Positions 30,930 through 43,355 are shown, counted from the first letter of the stretch. The stretch: DNA of 64,000 bases from Cordylochernes scorpioides (GCA_030710605.1 CP092864.1:136587255-136651254); one strand, 5' to 3'. Program-made: numbers and translations. The notes: a model not told the origin generated them from the letters alone.

Positions 30930-32125
30930 CAGTCGAACCTCTTTAATTCAACACCCCAAGGGATCAGAGCTTTCGGTTGAATTAAAGGAAGTGTTGAATT
31001 AAGGTTATATGGTTATATGATTAGGTAATCATCTAACTCGCTAAAATATATATTTTTTAATAGCTTTGTAATATAAATTAATGATATTAATTGAAACCAT
31101 TGTGTGTTTTTATATTATTTTCATGATTAACTTTTAGTATCAGTGACAAAATGGCATTAATACATATTTTAGAAACATAAATAATTGTAACAAATAAATT
31201 TATTGGCAATGTGTTTCTTTTCAGTAATATAATCAAATATTAACTCTACAGACATTAAAATATTAAATATAATATATTAAATAATATTTTATTCTAATTG
31301 AAAAATATAGCAGTTGAAAGGAAATAAATATGGTAAATATATAAAAAGAAAATTTTAAAATATTATTTTAAAATAATCATGAAGAGATCTTTTAAAAAAT
31401 TCCTTTATAGATATCTGTTTTTGCACTGAAATCCTATTCAGGATGTATTCCAGATGGCATTTTGAAAAAACATGCATGCCTTTCTTCCTCTGAAATGTCT
31501 TTTAATAAATAAATTTTAATGTATTAAAGGCATCCACTGCTGCTGCAGGTGTTATTGATTTTGTGTTTAAATCTTTTATAATAACACAGAAATGGAATAT
31601 TGAAATAAAATGTTATCATAATCATTGTTGGATCATTTTATAAAGATTTATTTATTTAAAAAGAAATTATTTATAAATTTAAAAATAGCTAAAATATTTC
31701 AATGTTAAAAATAAAAAAATAAAAATTATTATTAGTTAGCGCATGATGCCGAAATTCCCGCGTAAAAAAAACAACAATAACATCCGCGAAATTGCGCAAC
31801 GGCACTGCAAAGTGAAACTTAAAATAACCAGAAACCAAAAGTGCGCAGGCGCGATCGTATCGGCGCCCGCTGTTGCCGATCGTCGCCGCCCGCCGATGCC
31901 GATCGTCGCCGCCGTAATACCGTTTAGCGGTAAAGTTGCATGTAAAATAACATTCAACTGTCGAAATTCGAATTTTAAAATGGTCGAACTATCGGAACTG
32001 TCGTATTATCGATACTGTCGAATTACGGTTTGTTATTTGATAGGCCGGAGGTCGGGACATCGGAACATGGTCGAATTATCGCCGAGTGTCGAATTGGGGT
32101 GTGTCGAATTAACGAGGTTATACTG
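30930..32125. mobile_element. pogo-like non-autonomous element D (1.2 kb)
   Basis: Ends CAGTCGAACCTCTTTAATTC and, inverted, CAGTATAACCTCGTTAATTC, flanked by TA. GTCGAATTA-type motifs repeat near the right end. A CpG-rich patch at about 31735-31930 (CGATCGTCGCCGCC) stands out in an otherwise AT-rich element. No transposase frame was recognised. A relative lies at 34968-35710 and a fragment at 44140-44190. Confidence 0.85.
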
Positions 32126-32390
32126 TATTTAAAAAGTGCCAGAACCCCATTTGAATACATTCATAGGTGGGGTTGGACCTATTCAAAATGATTTTTTTTT
32201 TCAGAAAAAGGGTCAAATGTGAATATTTTTTTAGTCCCAGATGTTAAAACCATCAGCCTCCTTGATCAAGTCTTGATTCAGTGGACTGACATGAAAGCTA
32301 CACCCATTTTCAAGATTAAAAGAGACCCTTATCCTCAAAAATCCACCAGGTCTAATTACCCAGGTAGGAATGACTTCTTCAAATAATATA

Positions 32391-32665
32391 CACTCATGGA
32401 CAAAACTTAAGGAAGTTGTACCTTTTAGCATGTATATTGGGATTCAGACAATAACTCTGAAATATACACTCATGGACAAAACTTAAGGAAGTTGTACCTT
32501 TCAGCATGTATGTCGGGATTGAGACAATAACTCTGAAAGATATTACAGCGACCTTTATGGAAGACACACAAGATAACCAAAATGTGAACAAAATTGACTG
32601 TCGCTTTTAAAAAATAGACGGCAGCATCAAAGACTTTCCCCTTCCTTAAGTTTTGCTCATGAGTG
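32391..32665. mobile_element. MITE-C copy
   Basis: TA-CACTCATGGACAAAACTTAAGG, left arm duplicated at about 32465, right end CCTTAAGTTTTGCTCATGAGTG-TA. A SINE fragment (minus) lies just upstream at about 32135-32220. Confidence 0.82.
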
Positions 32666-32667
32666 TA

Positions 32668-32821
32668 CAGTTAAACCTTACTTTAATAATATCACTTGGA
32701 GCCATTTTATTTTGTTACTATAGCCATGTCTCAAATAAATAGAACTTAAAATTGGAACCTTAGAATTATAATGCTATAATCAAGTTGCTGTTATAAAGGA
32801 GGATGTCATAACAAGGTTTCA
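32668..32821. repeat. Possible further CAGTTAAACC element
   Basis: Begins CAGTTAAACCTTACTTTAAT immediately after the MITE-C TA and ends near CATAACAAGGTTT, its approximate inverse, cut by the following Helitron. About 150 bp. Confidence 0.5.
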
Positions 32822-33828
32822 TCTATATATATAAAAATGAATGTATGTGTGTGTGTGTCTGTCCTTTATGCCTGACCAAACCACTCATTGGAACGCCATG
32901 AAACTTTGGGAAGTTATTTAGTATAGTACTGGGAAGGTTTCTAGCAAATAAAATTTTTGAAATAACTTTTCGCCTAAAAATAATCAAGATAAATATTCTA
33001 ATTTATCTGTTATAATTCAACAATCTGCTCTAAATATTATCATGATGATACGATGATTTTGTAATGTAGAAAATTAGGAAAGACAAAATTCAGGATGACA
33101 CGGCAATTTATTTGAGACAAGAATAATGATACAATTCCAAGGCAAGATACTAATTCCTTTAACTTCCAATTACCGAGGGAACCAATAAATATTGATTTTT
33201 AAATTACAAAACTATTCTAGACACGTAATATTCTTTTTAAGATAAAACAATTTCTACTGTCCTTACTGCAATGGAAAAATTAAAGGGAGGGCCTGGCTCA
33301 TCAGTGGTGAACCCTCCCAGCGGTTTCGCCAGTTTAATCTACCATACCGCTGTTATATTGCATTTTTGGAACTTCCTTTTATAGTGATACTGATGCTTGA
33401 CTCTTTGAATGGGTATTTTAGATGAACTATGGACATAAGCTTTTATTCATCTAAAATACCCATTCGAAGAGTCAAGCATCAGTATCACTATAAAAGGAAG
33501 TTCCAAAAATGCAATATAACAGCGGTATGGTAGATTAAACTGGTGAAACCGCTGGGAGGGTTCACCACTGATGAGCCAGGCTCTCCCTTTAATTTTTCCA
33601 TTGCAATAAGGACAGTAGAAATTGTTTTATTTTAAAAAGAATAATACGCCTGTAAAATAGTTTTGTAATTTGATAACAGATGGCGCGCTAGTGCATCGTA
33701 ATATTAATTTTATTCAACTTATCGAGTATTTTTCAAGGGACCGGGAAAAAATGTTCACTTTATCGAGAGATTTGTTAGACAAACCTTTACTCAGGTAAAA
33801 CCCGGGCGAAGCCGGGTACATCCGCTAG
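32822..33828 (+). mobile_element. Helitron-like element C with nested fold-back
   Basis: TCTATATATATAAAAATGAA after A at the 5' end. The 3' end is the hairpin CCCGGGCGAAGCCGGG, then TACATCCGCTAG before T. The body shares TTATCGAGTATTTTTCAAGG and GATGACACGGC with copies A and B. The 471-bp palindrome at 33201-33671 is inserted in it. Confidence 0.8.
33201..33671. repeat. FB-2 fold-back, complete 471-bp palindrome
   Basis: Arms of about 225 bp are near-perfect inverted copies around an 18-nt loop CTATGGACATAAGCTTTT (about 33427-33444). The left arm starts AAATTACAAAACTATTCT and the right arm ends AATAGTTTTGTAATTT. The arms include TTTCTACTGTCCTTACTGCA and CTCATCAGTGGTGAACCCTC. Transcription through it would give a long hairpin RNA. 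Confidence 0.9.
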
Positions 33829-34567
33829 TTGTATATAAAATGTTGTTGTTAGCGTCCATCAAGTCGAGTTCAACTTTTAGTTCTATATAGACAAATATTC
33901 TCCAATTTTCTTGATCCCTTCTAGCCAGCTCATTCCAGATCTTCTTCTCTTTTTTCTATTTTTCCCAACATCAATGTCTTTAAAAAGCATTTGCTCTCAT
34001 TATATGTCCAAAATAGGTTACTCTTTGTTTGCATATTTTGGATTCTAGGGGATCTAACAAGATTAATTTCATTTAAGATTGAAACATTTAACCTTTTATA
34101 TGTTTTTGGCACTCTTTGAATAGATTTATCAATGTCCACATTTCAAAGGCTTCCATTCTTTTCTGAGAATCCAGTTCTCACATCCATAAGTGACCACAGG
34201 GAACAACAATACCTATACAATTCTCTTTGTCTTGATTGAAATGCCTTTTTAGCTTTCATAATCTTGTACAATTTCATAATTGTATCCATTTTCTTGGTGT
34301 TATTCTTGATTCTACTTCCTTTAAGCAATCTCTTCTAAGGATCCTTACTGTGATAATAAAATTGGAAGGGCGCCTAGTGGTGAACCCTGCCTTTATTACC
34401 CTGCCCTATTGGATGATTCTTCTTATATATCAAACACTGAAGGGTTGAATCTTTAGTTATAGTGTACAAACACTATATGTGCAGACACTTCGAGGAAGGA
34501 ACTACTAGAAGAGCTCTAAAAAGACCAATTAGGCATAAATTAACCATTTTAACTAATTAGAATTTCT
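33829..34567. other. No gene seen; weak FB-2 fragment
   Basis: AT-rich sequence with short antisense frames that I do not recognise. An FB-2-like piece (GTGGTGAACCCTGCC) lies at about 34365-34470. Confidence 0.45.
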
Positions 34568-35710
34568 CAGGTGAAAGTACAACTCTGCCTTTGCCTGTCC
34601 CAAGCCTGAATGAAAAAGGAGGAGGGGGAGCAGTAACAAGCTTGGTAAAAACCTGGAAACCTGGTAAAGGACTCCTAATTCAGGGATACAGGATGAGTCT
34701 GTACTCCATGTTAGGAGTGGCTGTACATGGTGTCTGTTCCTCATGTCAGAGGCAGCCATTTCATATTGGAGTTAAGTCAGTCGGCCTGCTACTGAGTAGT
34801 GCTCCCAGTCACAATCACAAAGCAGATGCATTCTACTTCAACCAATCATTATGGTTGTCAAATCTCTTTTGATGAGCTATATACACCTCCAGCAGACACC
34901 ATAAAAAATCTCAAGCCCTACAGGCTTGATACCCTGATATGATTGAGTGGAGATAAGAAATAAGAAAAACAGTATAACTAGGTAGTTAATTCGACACCCG
35001 ATAATTCGATCATGTTTTAATTTCATGCCATCCAGCCAATCAAATAATAAACTTTAATTCGACACCTTTGATAACTTGACCGTTTTGTAAATCAAATTTT
35101 GACATTGTATAATTCTTGTTTATATACAAATTTATTGCTAACAATACAATACTTTGGAACACGGGGTACAGCAGCCATAGCATATTTGCAATATTAAAAT
35201 ATATTACAATAGTATTTTATAAAATTAATATTTTAATTATATACTTTTATAATATTTTAATTTTAATTATATGTATTTGGTTATCCTAGAAAAATGTCCA
35301 GTATCAGTCTTCTTTCTTATCTCCACACTGGGTGAAGTAGAATGCGTCTGCCTTTGTCATTAAGACTGGGAGCACTACTCAGTGGCAGGCCGACTTAGCT
35401 CCTCAAGAAATGGCCGCCTCTGACATGAGGAATAGATGTCATGTGCAGCCGCTCCTAACACGGAGTACAAACGCTGCTCATCCTGTGTCCCTGGATTAGG
35501 AGCCCTTACAGGGTACTATCAGACAGGCCAGCTGAGCCCAGGTTTTTTAGCAAGCTTATTACTGCTCCCCTCCTCCTTTTTCATCTACTTTTTTCATCAC
35601 TATTAGTGAATGTTGTGATGAAATCATCTAACTAATTTTAATTCAACACTTACTTTAATTCAACTGAAATATTTGATCCCTTGGGGTGTCAAATTAAAGA
35701 AGTTATAGAT
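34568..35710. mobile_element. L2t copy, then pogo-D relative interrupted by an inverted L2t copy
   Basis: 34568-34967 is L2t in plus orientation (ending GATTGAGTGGAGATAAG). A pogo-D relative starts at about 34970 (CAGTATAACTAGGTAG, TTAATTCGACACC) and ends near 35710 (TTGGGGTGTCAAATTAAAG). A minus L2t copy at about 35311-35590 interrupts it. Confidence 0.75.
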
Positions 35711-35963
35711 ACAAGAAAATAAGACCTAATCCAAATAATTTAATAGTGTGTGATGTTTTGGTAACAGCATTGTTACCATCATCAGACAAAAGAATAAACA
35801 TCAATGTATAAGAATATCAAGAATAAAAATCAAAATTTGATTTTTATTCTTTTGTCTGATGATGGTAACAACACTGTTGCTGATACGTCACCCATTATTA
35901 AATTATATTGGATTAGTTCTTATTTTCTTGTATCTATAATCTATAATCCAAATTGTGCTTTAT
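35707..35963. repeat. FB-1 copy
   Basis: ACAAGAAAATAAGACC arm, core GGTAACAGCATTGTTACC, partner core GATGATGGTAACAACACTG, inverted arm TTATTTTCTTGTATCTATAA. Confidence 0.75.
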
Positions 35964-36082
35964 CATAAAGAGGTTAGAATATATTTGATACACAGTAACC
36001 TTTATTGAAGACACACGAGATAACAAGTATAAGTATAAACTTCTTTTTTTTTTGTGCTTATACCATTTACATCATCATTGGG

Positions 36083-36735
36083 GGGTCGGTGGAAGGCTGG
36101 TTAAACCGTTTGGTTTATGACCACTACGACCCGGTTTCGATCCCCGCATTGGACACTTTTTTCTGTTTAAAAAAAAAATGCTCCAATGGCCCCCCGATTC
36201 TTGCAAAAGTCCAACCCCACCAGCGAGTGCAAGTAACCAAACGGGGCTCTGGCACATTTGTAAGTGCAAAGTCAAACTGCTTTCACATGTGTAGACATGT
36301 GGTGCGCTTACAGTAAAAAGCAGTCGCTAACTACCCACCATGATTATCATGGCCTGTACCACGTGTACTAGGGATAAGCAAAAAAAAAAAAAAAAAAAAA
36401 AAAACATCATTAAATATAAAATGGATTCATTTTTTATACTCTTTCACCTTGGCAGACTCTGTAGGCAGACTATATGATCTAATAAAGGCTTTAGGGGGGT
36501 CAGTGGAAGGATAGTCTAAACCGTTGGTTTATGACCGCTACGACCCGGGTTTGATTCCCGCATTGGGCACTTTTTTTCTGATAAAAAAAATGCTCCAATG
36601 GCCCCCGATTCTTGCAAATTTTAGATGTGTAGACATGTGGTGCACTTACAGTAAAAGCAGTCGCCTACTTTTACCCACCATTATTATCATGGCCTGTACC
36701 ACGTGTACTAGGAATAAGAAAAAAAATCAAAAAAT
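36083..36735 (+). mobile_element. Two tRNA-like SINE copies
   Basis: Copy 1, 36083-36403: GGGTCGGTGGAAGGCTGG, B-box-like GGTTTCGATCCC, long poly(A) tail. Copy 2, 36496-36735: GGGTTTGATTCCC B-box but with an internal deletion after GATTCTTGCAA. Confidence 0.85.
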
Positions 36736-36875
36736 AAAGGCTTTAGTGAATGTGCGAATTTTGGATCAAACAGAAAACTACTCCCAGAACCTAAAAGAAG
36801 TCTTGAGTAAACTAGATATCCACAAACTCCAAGACTGCTGTACAGATTAGACTGATTAGAACAAGTATATATATA

Positions 36876-37035
36876 CAGTTAAACCTGTCTATAGCGCCCC
36901 CTCTAAATAGCACCTTCCTCTCTATAGTGCCCGATTTTAAACATTAAATTGTAAACATTTTACATTAAAGGTGACCTGTCTATAGCACCCTATTTTGGTG
37001 AGTCCCAAGAGGGGGCGCTATAGACAGGTTTAACT
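36876..37035. mobile_element. MITE-B copy (complete)
   Basis: TA-CAGTTAAACCTGTCTATAGC...GCGCTATAGACAGG, TTTAACTG-TA, 160 bp. Confidence 0.88.
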
Positions 37036-37292
37036 GTATCATCAGCAGCACACCATTTTTTTAGAGAGAAAGAGATGGTTTTAGAGAGAATTGAAATGTC
37101 TAGAAGTTGATTTAGGGTCATCTAAATAAGGTATAACTCAGGTAGAGAACAGACAATGGGATGGCTAGCACAAAAGGGGACTGAATGAAAACAGGGAGAA
37201 TTCAGTCCAAAGATGGAAGAGTCAAATTTACTTGTCCAACGGCATTGGTAAAAGAAGACACTGACAAACCACTTTTGTATCAAACATTGCTT

Positions 37293-37540
37293 CTTCTTCT
37301 TTCCTATCTCCACTCAATCATATTAAGGTATCAAGCTTGTAAAGCTTGATACTTTTGATGGTGTCTGTCGGGGATGAGTAGAGCTCATCAATGGATGAGT
37401 CAATATGTCAATGAGTCAATGATGTGTTTTGGGGTTGCGGGTTGAGAATTGCACTTGGTACATAGTGGGAAAACCTTGCAACCATTCTGGAAAGTCATTG
37501 TCCTTAGATGACCAGACTTAAGTCTGGAAATTAAAGCATT
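37293..37540 (-). pseudogene. LINE 3' fragment
   Basis: Plus-strand tail CTTCTTCTTTCCTATCTCC, GTATCAAGCTTGTAAAGC, then GGGTTGCGGGTTGAGAATTG: the inverse of the LINE C-terminal region seen at 15880-16095. Confidence 0.72.
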
Positions 37541-38294
37541 GCTAAAAAACCTATATGGACTAAATATCTAATTGGAGAATATTTGTCCATATAGTCACCG
37601 AAGGCCAAATACAGTTGTCAAGTTTGATAGACAACAATGAAATAAGGGATAAGAAGACATTTCTTCCATTCCTAAGTTAAAGTCTGACAGAAATTATCAG
37701 TCACACAGGATATCCTATAAGGAAGTAGGGCTGACCATTGATACAATGATAAGTTATGTCGCATCAAGAAGCCATATTCACAAATATTTGGCCCATGTTG
37801 ACAATCTTTACTTATCCTAAGTATTCATGGTACAGGCCATGTGATCATGATGGATAGTTAGCATTTGCTTTTACTGTAGGTACACAGCATGTTTACGCAT
37901 ATAGAAAGAATAGATTATAGATTAAACTGGCGAAACCGCTAGGAGGGTTCACCACTAATGAGTCAGGCCCTCCCATTAATTTTTCCATTGCTGTAATGGC
38001 AGCAGAATTGTTTATTTTAAAAATAACCATTCGTGTCTATAATAGTTTCGAATTTTAATATAGAAAGCAGTTACTTTTTTCACCTACAAATGTTCCAGAA
38101 CCCCCATATCAATACTTGAACTCACTGGTGGGGGAAGATTGTACTTATAAAAGAATCAGGGACCTATTAAAAAAAATGTATTCAGAAAAAAATTTGTTCA
38201 ATGCGGGATATCAATTTAACAGGCAAGAGAATGGAAATCTAATGCTGCACATGACTGGTACAGAGCAGGAGGGACAAGCACCCATTCTGTCCTC
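37541..38294. other. SINE tail, FB-2 arm and a short unexplained frame
   Basis: SINE tail (minus) at about 37820-37905. FB-2 arm at 37915-38060. SINE body piece at about 38085-38140. A 66-codon plus frame at 38116-38316 begins inside the SINE piece; I do not recognise it and do not call it a gene. Confidence 0.5.
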
Positions 38295-38616
38295 CCAAGA
38301 AAACAACAGTACTTGATTTCCAGACTTAAGTCTGGTTAACTACCGACAATGAATTTCCAGAATGGTTGCAAAGTTTTCCCACTAGGTACTAAGTGCAATT
38401 CTCAACCTGCAACCCCAAACCACCACATTATTGGCTGTACAGTAGAACCTCCCTGTAAAGGACACCTAATTGCAGATCCAAACTGTCCTTTAGGGAGAAG
38501 TGTCCTCTTACCAGAGAGTTGCTAAATAGTAAAATGGTAATTTTGCAAATGAAAACTGTCCTTTGTGGTGAGGTGTCCGCTAGCGGGGTGTCCACTAAAG
38601 GAAGGTTTTACTGTAT
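38295..38616. mobile_element. LINE fragment with a MITE-A inserted
   Basis: 38295-38439 carries the LINE C-terminal region (GACTTAAGTCTGGTTAAC, GCAAAGTTTTCCCACTAG). A complete inverted MITE-A follows at 38440-38613 (CAGTAGAACCTCCCTGTAAA...GGTTTTACTG-TA). Confidence 0.75.
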
Positions 38617-38627
38617 CGGTTCATACA

Positions 38628-39570
38628 TCTTCTTATTTATCTCCACTCAATCATATTAGGGTCTGGGTGAAGTAGAATGCGTCTGCCTTTGTCATTAATA
38701 CTGGGAGCATTACTCAGTGACAGGCCGACTTAGCTCCAAAAGAAATGGCCGCCTCTGACATGAACAGATGTCATGTGCAGCCGCTCCTAACAAGGAGTAC
38801 AAACGCTGCTCATCCTGTATTGCTGGATTAGGAGCCCTCTCACAGGGTACTATCAGCCGGGCCAGCTGAACCCGGGTTTTTTTAGCAAGCTTGTTACTGC
38901 TCCCCCTCCTCCTTTTTCATCCGGGCTTGGGACCGGCAAAGGCGGAGATGGCTCATTCATTAATGAGCTCTACTCATCCCCAGGACACACCATCAAAAGT
39001 CTTAAGCTCTACAAGCTTGATACCTTAATATGATTGGAGATAAGAAACAAGGAGTTCAAATGGTAAAAGATGATAGAGTGAACATGAGAGGGAACGATTT
39101 ATGAGTTCACTATTGTTTTATAAGATCATCTAGGAGAATATAAATTCCAGCACAGTTCTACCAGATAATCTTATAACTCTGTCTTTGCCGGTCCCAAGTC
39201 GGATGAAAAAGGAGGAGGGGGAGCAGTAACAAGCTCACTAAAAAACTTGGGCTCAGCTGGCCTGGCTGATAGTATCCTGTAAGGGCTCCAGGTATACAGG
39301 ATGAGCAGCGTTTGTACTTCATGTTAAGAGCAGTTACACATGGCATCTGTTCCTCATGTTAGAGGCGGCCATTTCATATTGGAGCTAAGTCGGCCTGCTA
39401 CCAAGTAGTAACCCAGTCTTAAAGATAAAAGCGGATGCATTTTACTTCACCCAGTCATGATGGTTGTAAAATCTCTTTTGATGAGATCTACTCATCCCCA
39501 GCAGACACATCAACAAGCTCTACAAGCTTGATACCCTAAAATGATGAGTGGAGATAAGAAAGAAAGATTA
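38628..39570. mobile_element. L2t copies in both orientations
   Basis: 38628-38950 minus (ATCCGGGCTTGGGACCGGC at its end), 38951-39060 plus tail only, and 39174-39560 plus (GCCGGTCCCAAGTCGGATG, ending TGAGTGGAGATAAGAAAG). Confidence 0.75.
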
Positions 39571-39574
39571 TCTT

Positions 39575-40015
39575 ATAAAATAATAGTGAATCCTATAGAT
39601 CACTCTCTCCCATTTTCACTCCTATCATCAGTTACTGAACATATTAAAAAAATTGAACTATGAAACTATCCTTAGGCCCCTACTTATGCGGGGGACGGAG
39701 GTGGATGAAATCCTGTATTCGGCCCTATACCCCAATCTTAGGGAGGATCTCCTCGCGGAACTCTTGCCTGAACACAGACCTATTCTTGTTGAATTCCTCA
39801 ACACTGTCATCGAGCATGCTGGGGACATGGATTCCATAATCCGCAACGGCCTGTCCGAACTCAAGGCGGCTTTAAGCTCCTGATAGGATCAAAACGTCCC
39901 TTCGGTGAAGGCCTTGTCTGGTGTACATATTTCCTATACTATTTTAAACTTTGTAAACTCTCTTTTGACCGTTGACTAGATATCAATAAACTGTTTTTTA
40001 ATTGTCAATTGCCAT
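39575..40015 (+). pseudogene. Retroelement ORF C-terminal domain with 3' UTR
   Basis: A 76-residue frame (39653-39883) reads EVDEILYSALYPNLREDLL, then PILVEFLNTVIEHAGDMDSI and GLSELKAALSS before TGA. The same motif, decayed, ends the ORF1-like relic at 50430-52045 (CEFLNIAIEHVGD). A polyadenylation signal follows (ATATCAATAAACTG). GC content is higher than the flanks. This is probably the 3' end of a retrotransposon ORF1; the domain family is not one I recognise. Confidence 0.6.
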
Positions 40016-40173
40016 GTTCACTCCTATCTCTTTTTGCCTGTTAAAGAGCAAGAGCTTGAAAGCTTATGATTAAAGAAGAAAATTATTCAGAGAATGGATA
40101 TATTTTATATAATATTGTCGGGTAGAATTAAATAGAATACTCAAAGTATCGGAGAACTATACCTTTAATATAC

Positions 40174-40427
40174 AGTAGAACTACCTCCATATAAAGGACA
40201 CCTAATTACAGAGCCATAGTGTCCTTTAGGGAGAGGTGTCCTCTTACTCGAGAGTTGCTAAATACAGTAAAACCTCCATATAAAGGACACCTAATTGCAG
40301 AGCCAAAATGTGATTTGTGGAGAGGTGTCCTCTTACCGGAGAGTTCCTAAATTGTGGAAAATGGTCCTTTTGCAAATGAAAACTATCCCTTATAGAGAGA
40401 TGTCCTCTCATGGAGCTTCTACTGTAT
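40174..40427. mobile_element. MITE-A: partial plus complete copy
   Basis: Two successive left ends (CAGTAGAACTACCTCC at 40174 and CAGTAAAACCTCCATAT at 40266); the right end GGAGCTTCTACTG-TA closes at about 40424. Confidence 0.78.
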
Positions 40428-40699
40428 CTCTGACAAGAGCAAATTTACAATTATTGATTGTACACATATTGGATAAATATTTAAATCAGATTTAATTCTA
40501 TTTGAATTAGAGTAAGTGCAGACACTTTCAAAGCAAGTGAGCCATTAAATTTGACGGGAAAACACTGAAGCCTCACGCGTATGCGCCTCAGAGCCCCTTG
40601 TTCGTAACACAAAGCAATTAGGCTTCCAATCCATCCATCCTTTCCAAATGGCGATGTATTTACATTTCACAATATTTATTGCAAATTTTCTCTATTTTT
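40428..40699. other. No gene seen
   Basis: Unique-looking AT-rich sequence; nothing supported. Confidence 0.4.
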
Positions 40700-40902
40700 T
40701 ATAGGATAAGGCACAATTTGGATTATTATACACAAGGTAATAAGACCACAAATATATAGTGTGTGATGTTTCGGTAACAGCATTGATACCATCTTCAGAT
40801 AATAGATTCAGCACTTTTGTTTGAAGATGGTAACAACACTGTTATCGAAATGTCACACACTATTTATTTGGCTTTGGTCTTGTATTACCTTGTGTTTATT
40901 TT
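40700..40902. repeat. FB-1 copy
   Basis: ATAAGGCACAATTTGGATTA, ACACAAGGTAATAAGACC, core GGTAACAGCATTGATACC, partner core GGTAACAACACTGTTATCG. Confidence 0.78.
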
Positions 40903-40909
40903 TTAAATA

Positions 40910-42331
40910 CAGTAAAACCCCGCTAATATGAACCCTGGATATAGCGAACCTTCCCTTATAACGAACCTACGGAGATTCCCAATTCCACTCCATTAAAAAT
41001 AACATCGTTATAACGAACTTTGCGATTTTTGAAATAACGAACTACCCCTATAACGAACCTATTTTCGGTCCCAAAATGATAAAATCTATTAAAAATACTA
41101 GGCTTATAACGAACTTAAAATTGTGATTTAAAAAAATATTAAAACAACAAAATTTTGAGCATGTTTCAGCTCACGGATCGCGATTTCAAAACAAAAAATT
41201 AGCGGCATTGTTTGTTTTCATTTCCATTCTATTTTTGCTGTATGTTGTATAAATTTTTACACATTATACTTTTATATAATAGAATATCTTTGCATTCGTT
41301 AATTTTGAAATATTAAAAAATATATATACAAATGGCTTCCAAAATAAAGAAAAGAAACAAAGAATGGCGTTCTAAAAAAACAGTGGCAGCATGCCCTTTT
41401 AGAAGCGTTCTATGTCAAGTTTAACCTAGGCTAAAAAATAATTCCAAATAATTTTAAAGCCAAATATGGTTTGAATAACAGGTTAAAAACAAAATTTAAT
41501 CTAAACTTCAGAAGAATATGTGGAAACTGGAATTGGAAAGAAGAAGAAGAAAAAAAAAAAACTGTGCCCTGTGTCTCATGGGCCACAAACAAATCAACTA
41601 TAAATTCTCAAAAACTCCCACTACAGCTCTATTTTTAGAAGGGAAGCCTTGTTAGGTATATGACTCATTCAGGGTTCGTGGATAATCCCCCCTGGCCGGC
41701 CGTTTTACCACCGATTTTGTGTTTGCAAATTGGTGTTTTTTATTCGCAATTTTACCGATCGCGCTATCGTATCAACATGTTTCACGTCCGATTTTTCTGA
41801 ATTGGATACTTATGATTCATCCTCAATTGATTCAGAATACACGGAGCTTTATTCCTTTGATGGAAATAATATTTTAAGACAATTCTTATTTTCAAATTTT
41901 ACTTTTCACTTTAAAACAACAAGGTATTAGAGGCATTTTTTTCAAATAAATTTAGTATTATATTATTTGAGAAAGATGTTCTAAAATACTCTTATACCTT
42001 TTAAATATATAATTAATAAAGTTTTGCCTAGGGGATTTGGCTTAATTTTTAAATAATACATAGGTTTATATATAAACATGTATGCTAATGATAAAAAGAA
42101 CCTATTATCAAATGACTTCTTTTGATATTCAGCATTACTGTAAAGAAATAGGTCAATTTAGGGAATTAAAACAAAGTGACCATTATTAAGTGGCTGCCTT
42201 TTCCTGTTTGTATGGCTGTTTTTCAATTATACGGTCTAAAAATTTACAAGAGGAAAAAAAATGGCCAAACCATGGCTAGAGTGAAACAAAAGCTCTGTCC
42301 CATTGGGGTTCACTATAGAGGGGTTTTACTA
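40910..42331. mobile_element. pogo-like non-autonomous element E (1.4 kb)
   Basis: Ends CAGTAAAACCCCGCTAATAT and, inverted, AGTAAAACCCCTCTATAGTG, both with AACCC following. At least four ATAACGAAC motifs crowd the left end. A short Lys-rich start MASKIKKRNKEWRSKK near 41334 may be a transposase N-terminal remnant, but it stops quickly. No DDE core was recognised. Confidence 0.8.
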
Positions 42332-42362
42332 TAATAAATTCTTATTGTGATGAAAAATATCT

Positions 42363-43066
42363 TAGGGGAGGGAGTGGCTCATCAGAGTTCAACCTTCCAG
42401 CTGTTTCACCAGTTTAATCAACCACACCAATATCTACTATTGTAGTGAGTTTTTCAGCTTAATATAGGGACCATTTTAGAAGAGCTCTTGGTTGAGGTAT
42501 TTAGAGTTAGAGCGGCTATGAATACAAGGTAATAAGACCTAATCCAAATAAATAAATAGTGTGTGATGTTTTGGTAACAGCATTGTTACTATCTTCAGAC
42601 AAAAGTGCTGAATGAGAAAAAAATATCACAGTATGTTTTAAATAGTTACTATTATCAAGTGTGTAAAAAATATAGCAGATAAGAAGATAGTTTTCTGAGG
42701 AACCTAAAATATTATTCTTAGAATGGTAACAACACTGTTACGGAAACGTCACACACTATTTATTTATTTAGATTTGGTCTTATTACTTTGTGTTTATAAT
42801 CAAAATTGTGCTTATCATAAAGTTTCCCTCTGTAACTGTAGAAATATGACTGCGTAAGAGAAATGCTCTTCTGTAAATAACTCATATCTAGGCAACTGCA
42901 ATGTTTATAGCGCCCCCTCTTGGGACTCACCAAAATATGGTGTTATAGAGGGGGTGCTATAGACAGGTCACTTTAAATGTAAATCAAATCGTACTAAGTA
43001 TTTAAAATCGGACGCTATAGAGAGGGAGGCGCTCTTTAGAGAGGGCGCTATAGACAGGTTTAACTG
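42363..43066. repeat. FB-2 piece, split FB-1 and MITE-B
   Basis: FB-2 arm at 42363-42460; FB-1 at about 42520-42815 with a loop of about 110 bp between its cores; MITE-B at about 42903-43066, left end degraded, right end AGGTTTAACTG-TA. Confidence 0.72.
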
Positions 43067-43220
43067 TATATATATTTTAAGAATCATTTATTTTAATCAT
43101 TCTAATATTTATTTTATACAATGTCATAAACAAAAAGCAATAATATCAAATCCAAATAAATAAATAGTATATTGGAAGAATAACTTCTTAGGCCCATTGA
43201 AGTCTATCAAATAGATGAGT

Positions 43221-43340
43221 AGTCCAACCCCACCAGCGAGTGGAAGTAACCAAACGGGGCTCTGGCATATTTGTAAAAGCAGTCGCCTACTTCTACCCAC
43301 CATGATTATCATGGCCTGTACCACGTGTACTAGGAAAAAA
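43221..43340 (+). repeat. SINE fragment, internally deleted
   Basis: CAACCCCACCAGCGAGTGG, then GTAAAAGCAGTCGCC and GCCTGTACCACGTGTACTAG. Confidence 0.7.
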
Positions 43341-43355
43341 ATAGATATGGTACAA

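Noticed and set aside
31743..32132. 129-codon Arg/Pro-rich frame in the CpG patch
   Set aside because: It overlaps another frame on the opposite strand, runs through terminal repeat sequence, and has no domain; high GC lowers stop frequency.
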